This document shows positions 22,801 through 31,943 of a stretch of 64,000 nt of DNA, in pieces (positions within the stretch are counted from its first letter, which is position 1; every line of letters begins with the position of its first letter). Below the pieces are notes generated by a model. It had not been told where the DNA came from and searched no databases. It worked only from the letters and a program-made list of their open reading frames with translations. This DNA is from Rosa chinensis (Eukaryota > Streptophyta > Magnoliopsida > Rosales > Rosaceae), in NCBI RefSeq assembly GCF_002994745.2, contig NC_037094.1, positions 39,983,456-40,047,455 of the forward strand, read 5' to 3'. Made by a program: the position numbers and the translations under genes.

Positions 22801-25800
22801 TACAAACAACGTATATATGTGACAGGAACAGCGAAGAGCCCTTTATCCATCCCAATTTGCTAAAAAGTCAAATGGAAACTTTATATCCATTTCATTATCA
22901 TCATACCAGTTCAGTGTTTATCAAATATTGAGTAGGACTGCAATTCAATGTCTAAATGGCTTTCAATTTGGGTAAGGTTTGCATTGATGATACTTGAATG
23001 AAGAGTCAAAAAGTAGACAGTTTTAATCATTCAAGTACAATGAGTGGAACCTAGAAGACATCAAGAGTGGGAATATCTCAATGGAATCCTAATCATCTCT
23101 AATGTTATTTTTCTGTGATAAGTCAGAAATTATATTTCTTTATGAAGACTAATTCTGCAAAGGAGAAAACTGGGGATGCCTATTAAATAAACCATCCCGC
23201 TAAAAGTATGATGAGAAATACCATAAGACTGTTCTCAGAACTGCCTTCCTTAAAAAGTATCTTTTTTTTTTTTAATCAAATCAATAACTTACAGTAGATG
23301 AAACTTTAACATTACATCAAAGATGACCGGAAAAGATGCCAAATTCAACAGCACAGCAAAAGCAACAGGCCGAAAAGCACAAACCCACAATAATAAAGTG
23401 GACAAATGCCGCACTAAAAACTAAATTAAGCATGATCCCTACCCAAGCCCACAGAACCACAACAACCAAAACTCTAGAAGAATTTATAAACCTAAACCAT
23501 GACTACCACCACAAACTGAAGCCTTACCAGCATAGAACCCACCACATCTCACCAACCAAGAAGAAACTGCAGATTGAGCGCATAATATTGAACCCAACAA
23601 ACTCTTAAACACACAAGGATCAGACAAAGATCACCAAAAGCAAGTAGGCATATAAGAGTGAAATTCTTCAAATCGGGGAAACTTCAAAGAGGGTTTTGGG
23701 GGAAGGGTTGGACTCACTGAGAAGGAAAAAGATGTGACAAGGGATCAGATAAAGTCAGCACGAGGGACTTGGTATTCACTACAAAAGACTTAACAAAAGG
23801 AGAAAGGAATAGGAAAATAGCAGAAAGGAGAGTAGGGGAAGCTTCCCCACTCTGTACTTGGTGCTACGTGAGTAGGGTTTCTTTTCTTTTGTTTGAAAGT
23901 AGAGAACCGACTAAAGATTTACTTCTCTTTGGTATACAATATTTCTATTTTTCTTGGTCTTAGTTTTGAGTGAGAATGAGAGATGAGGCCTTGCTTCAAA
24001 GTTTGGCTATAAGAATTAACATTTAATACGAGATAATCATAACTAGCTGAGAAATGCATAGCAAAGTCCAATAATAACATCCAACTAGTATAAAGTAACA
24101 AAGCAAAATATTTAAGTCTTAGCTTTCATCCATGGCACAAAAAATAGGCCCCACTGGGCCAGCGTATTCAAACCCTACGCCATTCAGCATGTGGTCATAC
24201 CACTGAACTCTATTTCACTATGCAAGTTTATTTAAATAGGAACAAAATCACATATATACAACTCAGCGAAAACAAACTTTTTACCTACAGTTAAATCTAC
24301 TCTTATTAGTCATCACTGCAATTATCAGGTCCTTTAAGAAGTATAGCTAACAAGAATACCTGCGCAAGACCAGGCTGTAGAGCACACTGTATCATTAACC
24401 GCCCAATCACATCATGTGCTACTACTGTTTCAATGAGTTCTCCTCCAACAAGCTTCACAAGAGGCTCATTATCCAGGTCACTCATCTCTACAACAACATG
24501 TCCCCTCAAACCCTCTTTCACCCCAGTGAGGCTTAGAACAACCCTCAGAGCACGTGCATCACTCTGAAATATAAAAACCTCATGTGACTAAAGTTTTGCA
24601 TGGGGTAATGTAAGAGGGCATTTGAAATAGGAATTAACCTGATCTGCATTTTCATCAGATGCCAATACAATGATAGCACGCGCCTTCGAAACTGAGACCT
24701 GGAATAAGAAAACAAAGCTAATCTGAACAGCAAAATATAGTATCTAGAGATCAAATCGAGAAAAAGAAAATGAAAAGGAAAGAATTGAGAAAAACAGATA
24801 GAGGGAGAGAGAGAGAGAAACGGAGGAACAAAAATGAGAAAGAAAAAATAGGAGGCATTTTTGACAACCATTGAAAAATGATGTTCCAATAGAAATGTCT
24901 ACAAGTAGTTGGAAGAATGGGCATAGATAAAACTGGACACTCCAACAAGACTAGAAACAGAAGTAGACGTAGTAGGGGTAAATGAGCATAATATCAAAGC
25001 TACCCTAATGTACCTTCTTTAGGTCAGCAAGTATAAGAGGACTGCCACTTCTGCATATAACAGACGTACCCATGAAATCAAATTCAAGTTTTGCAATATC
25101 TATCTCCATTTCCTCCTTGTCTCTTTCAGCAAGTACAACAACAACAACACCACCAACACTCTTGTTTGCTATAGCAAGCTGCTTGAGAAGCGAACCCTGC
25201 AGAAAAGTAAGTTTTAGTTTCCACTTTTACTTTTATGTATGAGTCCTTACTTTTTTATGACTACACTAAGCAGAAGAAAAGAACAATCAAGGGAATTTTA
25301 TGATAACATGCTAATGGAAGATAAATATAGGATTGCAAAGTTGTCTGTTAAACCAGGTAAAATAAATACAGATCTGAAACAACATAGAACTTATAGGCTA
25401 AAAATCACATATGGTCACTCAACTATGACAAATTCAACACTTTGGTCACTCAACTTTCAAAAACATCACTTTAGTCACTAAACTTAATCACCGTCTTTCA
25501 CTTTAGTCACTATCGTTAAATTTACTGTTATAGCCATTAAAGATGGGGCACTTTTGTCAAATCAGTAATAAATATTTTTCAAAACTGTATCCGATATTGA
25601 ACAACAATTATAAAAACTTAATAATTTGTAGAAATCCTAATTCTCTAAACTGGAGGAAAGCTAATATGAAACTTATCTCAAATCTCAGTCATCTTGTTTG
25701 AATAGCCACTCATTTCTTCTCTCCCTTTGAATATCTTAATCTCAATTTGTTTATTTCTTTTTCTTCCTTTTTTGGCCGGATAATGAAATAAGACGGGATA

Positions 25801-26224
25801 TATAAAAGAAAAAAGAAAAAAAAGAATTACAAAATAGATTTGTCTCCAGATTGATCTTCCTCAGCACTTTGATCTGGGCATGAATGTGGGATTTTTGGTC
25901 AACCAACATTGGTTTTGGAAATAAGTACAGGGAATTTGATACATAATTTTCAGTGTTAGTGGTTTGAAATTCTGATTACAGGGTTGCCGCTGCAGAAACC
26001 AACGCCATCCTTCACGCTGTTTGCCAAGCTTTCAGATCAGCAACTTGATTCACTTGCTTTCTTCGAGATCCAGGACCAAGCCAACGGTGTGCTTTCATTT
26101 TGGTTTTGGTTGAAGTTTTGGATGATTGGGTATATAATCTGGTGGGAATAATCAATGATCAATTGATAATTGCATACCAGGGGTTATGGAAAGTGCGTCC
26201 AAGCGCACAGTGAGAGAAGAGAAT

Positions 26225-26262
<38 letters not shown>

Positions 26263-28676
26263 AAAAAGAATTGGAGAAATTTGATTTTTTTTTATTTTTA
26301 GCAATTTGACAAAAATATCCATGAGAAAATGTATATCCAAGAAATTTTAAGGGAGAAATTAGATAAGTGACTAAGGTGAAAGTTAGTGTTTAAGTTGAGT
26401 GCCTAAACTAAAGTGATGATATCGAAAATATAGTGACCAATGTGTGGAACGAAGCAAAGTTGAGGTGACTCAAGTTGTCATTTTTCCTAACTTATAAGCA
26501 GTCCCCAGCTATAACTACTGGACTCACATAATATATTACTTCAAAGACAAACTCCAAAAACATGTTACAGAAGATTGAAATGTCATTACAATTACTCGTT
26601 ATTTTCATGTACAGAGCTAATTTCATGCTTCGACACAATGCAGGTAACGCCAAAAAGGTATATATATGATCACATTCCAAATCTACAAAGAAAGTGCACA
26701 CCTACAACAAGCAAAAAGTTTGAAGTAGAAGCTGGATCAATATATCACTTGAAGACGAGTACCAATGAATAATTTGATAAGAGGAAGTGTATCCAATTTA
26801 AAGATGCTCAAGCTTACCAGTTTATCACTCCATCCAAGAACGAGTATGTGGTTCCTTTCAATGACTTCACTCTTCCCTTTCCTTAGTGAGTCAACCTTCT
26901 CTGATATAGCATCAGAAACAAGCCCAAGCATCATCGCAAATATAAGCATGCCTCCTGAACTAATAGAGACAGAAACTATCCTTGGCCCAATGCCCTCTGT
27001 ATCAGCATGGTTTCCAGAATCAGCAACAAAAGTCCATGAAAGCCAAAGAGCTTCAGCAAAGCTATTTTTATTGACTGCATACAATGCCAGTCCACCAAAC
27101 CCTATTAGTAATATTGTTGCAAAGAGAAGTGCAAGTAGTTTAGCATATGGATATACAGAAAAGCACACATCCACTATATAGGCTATCCTCTTCTTCAAGG
27201 AAACCCCCTCTTTGTTATTCTTGTTTTTTGAGAGGATTGTCAAATGGGAAAAATAATCAAGATGTTTGTACAGCACAAATGGCATGGCCAGTGTAAAGAC
27301 CACAGAATACAAAACAAGAGTTCTTTCAGCATTAGGAAAACGCAAAATTGTTGGATTCTTCTCAGACAGTGAAGCCTCAATATTGTCATCTGTACCAACA
27401 TTTTTACTGATACAACATTCCTGAAAACATCACAATGTAGTATTAGGATAACGTAATATAGCACATCAAAAGAAGAATCAAATGGTAAAAACTTAGAAGT
27501 TGTTGGAAACATGAGACATACCTCAAGTTTTGCAATTCTTTGCCGCAGATAAACTGCATAAGGTACAGATAATATACAAATGAAAGTGAGCTGCAAGAAC
27601 AGAAATTAAATGCAAATGATCAAAGAAAGGCAAATAAACTACTTATAAATTTACATTTCTATCTGCTTCACGAAAATCCAGTAAATTCGCTCACAATTGA
27701 GCCAATAAACGACTCAAAAATATGACAATGGCAGTTAATCTTATTGTATAATGTAGACATGGTTCTCATAGTTCCTAATATTCAACCCTAAATACATTCC
27801 ATGCCAGTGTTTTTTCATTTTCAGTTATTTCATCTTACAAACTGTTGCAGACAAAACCGAAAGCACAACTGCAGCAAGGACAAATACACAATCATATGAC
27901 CTTTCAAGTTTCTAGGATGAGTTACAATTACATCAGAAACTATTGGGGTGATAACGAACTAGTATGGTATTAAGAGTGTGAATAAGATTTGAAAGGATAA
28001 CATATATTGACCAAAAGTTGCTGCAAGTAAGACTTTTAAGGATAATTCGAGGTGAAAATGAAGGCATAAAGTCCAGGGAAACCATTTCTTTTGTGATTGT
28101 AAATAGGCCCAAAATTATATTCAAGTATTCTTTTTCAACAGACAAACAGAACTAAGAGGTCCAAATCAGCCATGAAATGAAGCTAAAGAAAATAGGGAAT
28201 GGGCTTACCAAAAATAATAGCAACAAAGAAGGTTTCAAATCTCGAGCCCGGGTCCTGGAACTCGGGCGAGTCAACTCGCTCGTTGAAGGTGCTTCACGCC
28301 CGGGCTGGGGCACCAACTTAATTTTCTTCCTCTCAGCAGCAGCTTCGGCGGCCCCCGCAAGCTGAGAAGCGGTGGATGCATCGGAGGCGTGTTTCTTGCT
28401 GCTTCGTTTGGAAGGATTCTGTGGAAGCACAAAGGACGGAAAGACCCAGTCACGGTCAGAGAAGTCGCGGTGGTCCGCCGCAGTAGTCGACGCGTGGCGA
28501 TCGGGCCGGGGCCAGTTGTGGGAGGAAGGAATGGTGGAGATGCGTCGAACGGCTGGGAACAGTGGGCCCGGGAAGATTGGGGTTGCATCGTCGCCGCTTA
28601 TAGTCCGTGATTTCTTCAGCTGCGGTGGGCTTTCCGGCTTGTCGGGTTTCGACGACTCTTCATTGCGGTCAAGCAT
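14252..28676 (-). CDS. POLLUX: POLLUX/DMI1-type ion channel, complete 12-exon gene
   Basis: Joined exons (minus strand): 28209-28676, 27522-27590, 26818-27420, 25014-25196, 24639-24698, 24360-24563, 18226-18474, 17059-17157, 16289-16483, 15952-16044, 15141-15401, 14252-14470. Every border is GT/AG and every exon length is a multiple of three, giving 900 codons and a stop, close to legume POLLUX/DMI1. The protein has a variable N-terminus, transmembrane segments near residues 150-175, 220-245 and 270-300, a pore with filter ADSGNHA at 312-318, then two RCK-type regions. The family forms nuclear-envelope cation channels needed for nuclear calcium spiking in root-nodule and mycorrhizal symbiosis (established). 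Details such as KETKSTSL and GNEMCIKPAE fit POLLUX rather than its paralogue CASTOR. No frame break or bad splice site is seen. Introns 3 and 6 hold transposons. Introns 1, 7, 9, 10 and 11 show nothing clear. Confidence 0.95.
15141..15401 (-). CDS. POLLUX: POLLUX exon 11
   Basis: Residues 742-828 (SKRLPYKETKSTSL to INRVLEELFAEE). The KETKSTSL stretch is a POLLUX mark. Acceptor GGGTTGCAG, donor GTACTC. Confidence 0.95.
15952..16044 (-). CDS. POLLUX: POLLUX exon 10
   Basis: Residues 711-741 (ILILADESLEDSVVHSDSRS and the helix LATLLLIRDIQ). Acceptor GCCGACAG, donor GTAACT. Confidence 0.93.
16289..16483 (-). CDS. POLLUX: POLLUX exon 9
   Basis: Residues 646-710 (GSELWMFNEVPEKEREKKL and NAVIRRHLESLPVETFDS). 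Acceptor ATTTTTCAG, donor GTATGT. Confidence 0.94.
16635..16870. repeat. Duplicated GT/GA microsatellite block in POLLUX intron 8's downstream neighbour
   Basis: Two copies of a block of about 75 bp (CTCGACATNCAAAAGACCC..., then GT repeats and GA repeats) lie about 160 bp apart between exons 8 and 9. The copies differ in repeat number and several point changes. This looks like a small tandem duplication. Confidence 0.7.
17059..17157 (-). CDS. POLLUX: POLLUX exon 8
   Basis: Residues 613-645. It ends with the second RCK start (PEKILFCGWRRDIDDMIL). Acceptor CTTTCAGCAG, donor GTAACT. Confidence 0.92.
17158..18225 (-). other. POLLUX: POLLUX intron 7
   Basis: 1068 bp, AT-rich, with A-rich runs near 17870-17920. 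No coding potential, repeat borders or structured RNA were recognised. Confidence 0.6.
18226..18474 (-). CDS. POLLUX: POLLUX exon 7
   Basis: Residues 530-612 (starts IWEDILGFENAEFYIKRWP, includes VLVIAEDDDTYAP). Acceptor TTTGGTCAG at 18475, only 188 bp from the chromovirus LTR edge at 18663. Donor GTTATT. Confidence 0.94.
18663..19211 (-). repeat. 3' LTR of the intronic chromovirus
   Basis: 549 bp with TG...CA ends (minus strand TGATGAGGAC to CTGCATCA). It is nearly identical to 22144-22692. Confidence 0.95.
19259..22114 (-). CDS. Fused gag-protease-integrase end-chromodomain ORF, RT deleted in frame
   Basis: An open frame of 951 codons. In order: coiled N-terminus, gag domain (about residues 95-270), CCHC zinc knuckle CYRCQGYGHYAGQC (about 323-336), aspartic protease with a DNGS active site (about 423; many relatives have DGGS or DSGS), and the very start of RT (about 610-665). 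Then comes an abrupt join to the end of the integrase core and its C-terminal domain, and a chromodomain (about 903-951, with YLIKWKDRPDSDNTWV). About 500-600 codons expected for RT, RNase H and the integrase catalytic core are absent, yet the frame stays open. Two residues are also missing where the last integrase catalytic Glu would be expected. It could still make Gag and protease. Confidence 0.9.
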   Translation of the reverse strand: MSPSSSQKKLHLAMDLETLAKAIEGLAAQIGHLEIRIQDQAVASDRRLAEIEASIYNEEESVRGGPRMQPRRNVRRQNVPHNSGQNGHDPEEKAMKSMRIEAPSFDGQLNAKVFLDWLSDMDHYFEWYELSEDRRIRFAKMKLVGKARDWWSNVERRIARDGEDPIAHWDEMKERLKEKYVPLSYKERLLDQWQSLRQGSMTAADYIDKFEEFMVRCNITEDPSVTLARFRTGLRPELQRELIPHDVHSLERAYQLVLELERYLKTPTTPVYKRVDQRNPDFRPSTSETKPSPFSNGSSTASSMVKADKGMGLQSGMRGGGSIRCYRCQGYGHYAGQCPTKEQTRSLFAASTKEEAAVQGELEEEVYEPEIPATDDDMEEPIDIVQPRMAVVRCTLTQPKSTEDWQRTNIFHTYVKCGDKSYKVIIDNGSCINVVSPQTISKLGLTATDHPQPYHVAWIDKSSIPVTQRCQVPIQFSSYKDTVWCDMVPMDVGHILLGRPWLYDLDVTISGRANSCSFIHEGKHIKLNPIQPRSVPQSTLSKGGQQSKSLNIISPRHFARETTGDSIIFILIAKESHPLTSLELPSDVKSILEQFTDIFAEDLPNELPPLRDIQHAIDLFPGATLPNLPHYQMNPTEHAELKRQVGELLAKGFIRESLSPCAGFIRFLSYFWKTLWHMLGTKLKFSSAYHLQTDGQVVNRSLGNLLRSLVGEHIRSWDSILPIAEFAYNNSVNRTIGMSPFEAVYGHKPRAPIDLIAMTVSHRPSQSANEFASHIHELHAEINRRINRSNEQYKKAADVHQAFKEFSVGDFVMVRVRPERFSKGKAKKLQARSIGPFKVLQKVGTNAYVLELPPEMGISSTFNVEDLLPYREPMVPVLPFSSEFSPITPPLPRSKVPKRDVVENIVDEQVVLTRQGGYQKYLIKWKDRPDSDNTWVTKEELQRIDPDILER
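22128..22139 (-). other. Primer binding site, tRNA-iMet type
   Basis: The minus strand reads TGGTATCAGAGC four bases inside the 5' LTR. This is the usual complement of the initiator tRNA-Met 3' end used by chromoviruses. Confidence 0.88.
22144..22692 (-). repeat. 5' LTR of the intronic chromovirus
   Basis: 549 bp, the partner of 18663-19211. It is followed on the minus strand by AAAC and the tRNA-iMet primer site. Confidence 0.95.
22698..24359 (-). other. Rest of POLLUX intron 6, possible LINE 3' remnant
   Basis: Single-copy-looking intron sequence. On the minus strand, about 23720 to 23262 is a T- and G-rich stretch ending in a poly(A) run of about 12 (plus-strand T run at 23262-23273). 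This resembles the 3' end of a LINE-type retroposon. I could not find a target duplication, so the call is weak. Confidence 0.3.
24360..24563 (-). CDS. POLLUX: POLLUX exon 6
   Basis: Residues 462-529, with the signature VVVEMSDLDNEPLVKLVGG and the end ALQPGLAQ. It closes the first RCK region. Donor GTATTC opens the 5.9-kb intron 6 that holds the chromovirus. Confidence 0.94.
24639..24698 (-). CDS. POLLUX: POLLUX exon 5
   Basis: A 60-bp exon for residues 442-461 (VSVSKARAIIVLASDENADQ), a beta-strand and loop of the first RCK region. Acceptor TTATTCCAG, donor GTTAAT. It is too short to be noticed as an open frame. Confidence 0.93.
25014..25196 (-). CDS. POLLUX: POLLUX exon 4
   Basis: Residues 381-441, first RCK region (starts GSLLKQLAIANKS, ends SPLILADLKK). 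Acceptor TTTTCTGCAG, donor GTACAT. Confidence 0.93.
25396..26487. mobile_element. Mutator-like element (candidate Pack-MULE) in POLLUX intron 3
   Basis: It is bounded by 9-bp flanks GAACTTATA (25387-25395) and TAACTTATA (26488-26496), equal at eight of nine bases. The ends are inverted (GGCTAAAAATCAC... against GGAAAAATGACAA...), followed by TGGTCACTCAAC/TTTAGTCACT blocks on both sides. Inside lie a spliced-exon-like piece (25982-26086) and a GA repeat (26226-26258). Size and 9-bp duplication fit a Mutator-type non-autonomous element. No transposase is present. Confidence 0.7.
25982..26086 (+). pseudogene. Captured exon-like fragment inside the Mutator-like element
   Basis: An open 105-bp stretch flanked by an AG (GATTACAG) and a GT (GTGTGC) encodes about 35 residues starting GLPLQKPTPSFTLFAKLSDQ. 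GC content and codon use stand out against the AT-rich surroundings. It lies on the strand opposite POLLUX. I do not recognise the parent gene. Confidence 0.45.
26818..27420 (-). CDS. POLLUX: POLLUX exon 3, pore domain
   Basis: Residues 180-380. It contains two membrane segments (around FTLAMPFVLYKHLDYF and LLALLFATILLIGFGGLALYAV), the selectivity filter ADSGNHA (codons at about 27004-27024), the inner helix GGMLIFAMMLGLVSDAISEK and the first strand of the first RCK region (NHILVLGWSDKL). The filter has serine at the position where legume DMI1/POLLUX has alanine. Confidence 0.95.
27522..27590 (-). CDS. POLLUX: POLLUX exon 2
   Basis: A 69-bp exon for residues 157-179 (LTFICILSVPYAVYLRQRIAKLE). 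It completes the first membrane segment and starts the short coiled linker. Acceptor TTCTTGCAG, donor GTATGT. Confidence 0.92.
28209..28676 (-). CDS. POLLUX: POLLUX exon 1
   Basis: It encodes residues 1-156: a Ser/Pro-rich variable N-terminus with the family block FSDRDWVFPSF, ending in the first half of the first membrane segment (LKPSLLLLFL). The donor is GGTAAG at 28208. It is GC-rich compared with the rest of the gene. The ATG is the first in frame. Confidence 0.93.
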
Positions 28677-29026
28677 ACTTCTTTCTGTTTCTCACACAAA
28701 GTGAGCTGAAACACAGTCGCTGTTTTCTCAAAAAAAAAAAAACACAGTCGCTGTTCTTAACGTTACTCCCCTTTCCAGCTCGACAGGTGTACATGTTACG
28801 ACCTGGCATTTTGGGCCGAAATGTACCGAGACAACTGGGTTCAAACCAAACCACACGTCTCCGATCCGAATGCTTTGATGACCAAAATTTCCATACCGAA
28901 CCGCAATCCCAATCCAGTGGGTCTCGGTTTTGGTGCTTTTCTTCCTTTTTTTTTTTTTATGATATCAAAAGAGACGGAAATAATACACAAAACTTCTACA
29001 TACTCCCTCTCCCAACTAATTCAGAT
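28677..29026 (-). promoter_or_regulatory. POLLUX: POLLUX 5' leader and short unique upstream region
   Basis: Only about 350 bp separate the POLLUX ATG from the repeat mass that begins at about 29027. No clear TATA box is seen on the minus strand. A poly-T run lies at 28946-28959. The position alone suggests a promoter. Confidence 0.4.
28707..28755 (+). repeat. Poly(A) run between short direct repeats in POLLUX 5' leader
   Basis: AACACAGTCGCTGTT occurs on both sides of TTCTC plus about 13 A. This is the form left by a LINE-mediated insertion reduced to little more than its tail. It lies 30-80 bp upstream of the POLLUX ATG. Confidence 0.5.
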
Positions 29027-29640
29027 TGAACGCTCGGGCGCTAAAAGTGACAGAACCAGACCCAAGTTTCACCCCGAAATCCGGATACGAGCCTGCGGGA
29101 CCCATTTAAAGGAAATTCTGACGAAAAATCGGCAAAACCTCCCCTAATATGAGCTACCCAAATATTTCACAAAACCTGGACATGTTTAAAACTAAACTCA
29201 CACACAAAGATACATCCCAATATTTACATTCCAAGAGCATATATTACATTCCGAAAGTACGAATTCCATCACAACCTCCTTATGATAAACATCAACTCAA
29301 ACAAAAGCATTCTCCAATTTTAAAAGGGTTATCAGAGCAACACTAATAGCTAAGCCGATATCATACAAGGTAGGTTAAGTAATAACCTACAGACAAAACG
29401 GAAGCGCTGATTCCAAAGTCTCTAGTTCCTAGACGCAATCTCGGCCAATCTGAAATTTGGGCATTTGAAAACGAAGGGCCCAGGGGAATACATATAAAAT
29501 CCATTAGAGTGAGTGGACAAAACTGAAATAAAATCTGAAACAATTAATGGAATGCTTCCCCATTTCTCTTTTCAACAAAACCAACATGCAGCGAGATTCC
29601 ACACTATTTCCAACTCAATCCTTTTCAAGAAAACTAATTT

Positions 29641-31943
29641 GATGATTAGGAAGGACTGCTTCCTAATCATCTCATGCCATCTGGGAAGGACTGCCACCCA
29701 GATGACGCATCGGAAGGGACTGCCAACCCGAATAGGGGGCGGTGGGTAGATGGGACTGCCAACTAGCCACAGGTAGTAGAAGGGACTACCAACTAACTAC
29801 CTCATGTCATCTGGAAGGGACTTGATGCAGCTAAAAGTAAGCACATAATTTAACCCTGAAATGTCATTAGTAGTAAAAGTAAGTAGGGATCGTTCTATTC
29901 CGGGGATTGAGGGTACACCTGTCATTGTCAAACAATTAAACAATTAAAATTAAAACAAAGTATAATATTCACAAAGATATTCACAACTATAAACATTGTA
30001 CACGAAAAGGGGAGATTTTGTTTTTGGTTTTTCGAAAATAAAACTAAGTTAACAAAACAATTAAAATGCAGAAACATAAAAATACGAATGGAATGAGAGA
30101 ACAAAGATCAAAATCGAAACATATGATTAAAATTGACTCAAACCCTAATATTGTTCATCTAAGTCATGAGAAAGGAGTTGATCATGTGAAACATTCGAAA
30201 GCAAATGAATTCCCATTTTTTTACTTTTCAATGCTAATTAACCTAAGCGAAAGCACCTAGATTAATCCTATCAAATATGCAATCAAACCCTAGAAAGCTA
30301 GTCAATCATGTCATGTTTAACGCATTATACATAGAGAAAGGCTATTAACTCAAGTGTACAACTTAGTATGGAAAAGTCCACCTAATTGCAATCCTCGTTA
30401 ATTAAATTCGATCTTTGTACAAAACCTTTACTACTTTGATTCAACTTTACACAAAACGAAAAGTCGATTTCATGTTCTTAAACCTAGCACCAATTATATC
30501 GAAACCCTAAGTGTTTGCAACCACATAAGATTAAAATACAAAAGTTATCTATAACGCAAATTTAATTAAACAAACCCACATAAGCAACTCTCGAATCACA
30601 ATAATATGAATCTGAAAATTCTCAATTAATCATAAAAATTCCAGAAATTAATATTTGTTCAAACACATATGTCAACTAGTTCATAACCAACGAAATTCAA
30701 AGCAAAGGTTACAAAGGAGAATCGGATTACACCGTGAGATGGGGATGGTGATGAACGATTGATGTGGTGGTCTCTTGAATCTCGAAAGCAAGCTTCAAGG
30801 TTGGAGATGGATGATGGATGCTCACGGCTATGCTTCTTCTCCCTTGGCCTTGCTTGAACTCGTGGAGATGACTAGAGGATGGAGAAACTCACGGCTATGC
30901 TAAGAAGATTTTCTGATTTTTTTCTAAAGTGTAAATTGTATGGGGGGGAGGAACCCTTGACGTTGAGAAATGGGGAGTTTTATATAGGAGCATGGCTAGG
31001 GTTGACAAAGCAATCAGAATTTTCCACATAGCTTCAACCAATGATAATTCGCCAAGTAAGCTTGTGATGTGGTCCAACCAATCATAGAATGCCAAGTAAG
31101 CCTTGTGATGTGTTCCAACCAATCATAATTCTCTAAAATACCTCCCTAATATTTAATTGCCGAATTTCCTTGAAATTATTCTGATTTTCTTCATGAATTT
31201 CGGCCAACATTCCTTTAGGGAATTTAGGGATGAATCTAGACGCCTTTTTAGCTTTTCCTTGGTGCACACATATTTTCCTTCCAAAAATATCTCCCTTGAA
31301 TCTCTCTTGGCATCATCTCCTTGATTATTTCTGATTTTCACGTTGGCAATCACACCAAATTATTCCTCCAACAATATTTCTTTCCATAAAAGTCTCCCAA
31401 GAAAATCTCTCCTTAAAATCCTCAATCAATCATCTTCAATTCCCACATTGTCACCTTGTTTTTCCTTAAGTATTACACGGCAAATTTAATCCCCAAGGAA
31501 AATATATTTTCCTTTTTTTAAAAAAATTCTTCCTTGATTCTCTCCTTGCCATGTCATCTTCATGAAACTTCTCGTTCCATTTATGAACTCAATTCTGCTT
31601 ATTTATTCCAAAAACCTGAAAATAGAAGCTTTCTAAAATAAGAAATGGAAACTTTCTTAAACTAAAATGGAAACTTTCTAAAAATGGAAAATAGAAACTA
31701 CAAAACGGAAACTTTCTACAATTAGGAACTTTCCCATTCGAAGAATGGAAACTTTCCTAAATAGAGTTTTATTAAGGAAATAACGCAGAAAATATAGGGA
31801 AATAACAGTTAAAATGTTGCAATAAAATGCTCCTATCAGGACTGCCAACCAGATGATGCATCGGTTGGGACTGCCAACAGGGCTGTAGTCTGGAAGGGAC
31901 TGCCAACCAGACTATTACCTAGAAGGGACTGCCAACTAGGTAA
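29641..31943 (-). repeat. Array of hairpins with constant loop and variable stems
   Basis: At 29641-29822 and 31839-31943 (interrupted by the solo LTR) about nine hairpins follow each other. The loop is close to AAGGGACTGCCAA on the plus strand. Stems differ: GATGATTAGGAAG/CTTCCTAATCATC (29641-29671), CATCTGGG/CCCAGATG (29678-29704), TAGTCTGG/CCAGACTA (31886-31914), TTACCTAG/CTAGGTAA (31915-31943), with shorter ones between. The hairpin that received the solo LTR rejoins as CATCTGG/CCAGATG. Paired stem changes with a fixed loop show that the fold, not just the sequence, is repeated. Confidence 0.8.
29823..31838 (-). repeat. Athila-like solo LTR (minus), innermost of the nest
   Basis: 2016 bp, with minus-strand ends TGATAGGAGC and GCTGCATCA, flanked by a perfect GGACT duplication (29818-29822 and 31839-31843). 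The insertion fell in the loop of a hairpin repeat of the host LTR. A GAAACTTTCT minisatellite lies at 31620-31760. No internal region: formed by LTR-LTR recombination. Confidence 0.92.

Noticed and set aside
23336..23608. Plus-strand ORF of 90 codons in POLLUX intron 6
   Set aside because: Thr/His/Lys-rich, no motif, and it lies in what looks like the antisense strand of a retroposon tail.
14252..28676. POLLUX as a pseudogene disrupted by the retrotransposon
   Set aside because: The element lies fully in intron 6. All 12 exons, frames and splice borders are intact, so DNA disruption is not shown.
14252..28676. The channel gene being CASTOR instead of POLLUX
   Set aside because: The serine filter could suggest CASTOR, but the exon 1 FSDRDWVFPSF, exon 11 KETKSTSL and exon 12 IKPAELYLYDQEELC stretches match POLLUX/DMI1.
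28271..28704. ORFs on both strands over POLLUX exon 1
   Set aside because: Shadows of GC-rich exon 1. Only the frame starting at 28676 joins exon 2 in phase and carries family motifs.
29641..31943. CRISPR-like array
   Set aside because: Plant context, irregular spacing, and stems that belong to each repeat, with no constant repeat and unrelated spacers. The units are hairpins in an LTR.
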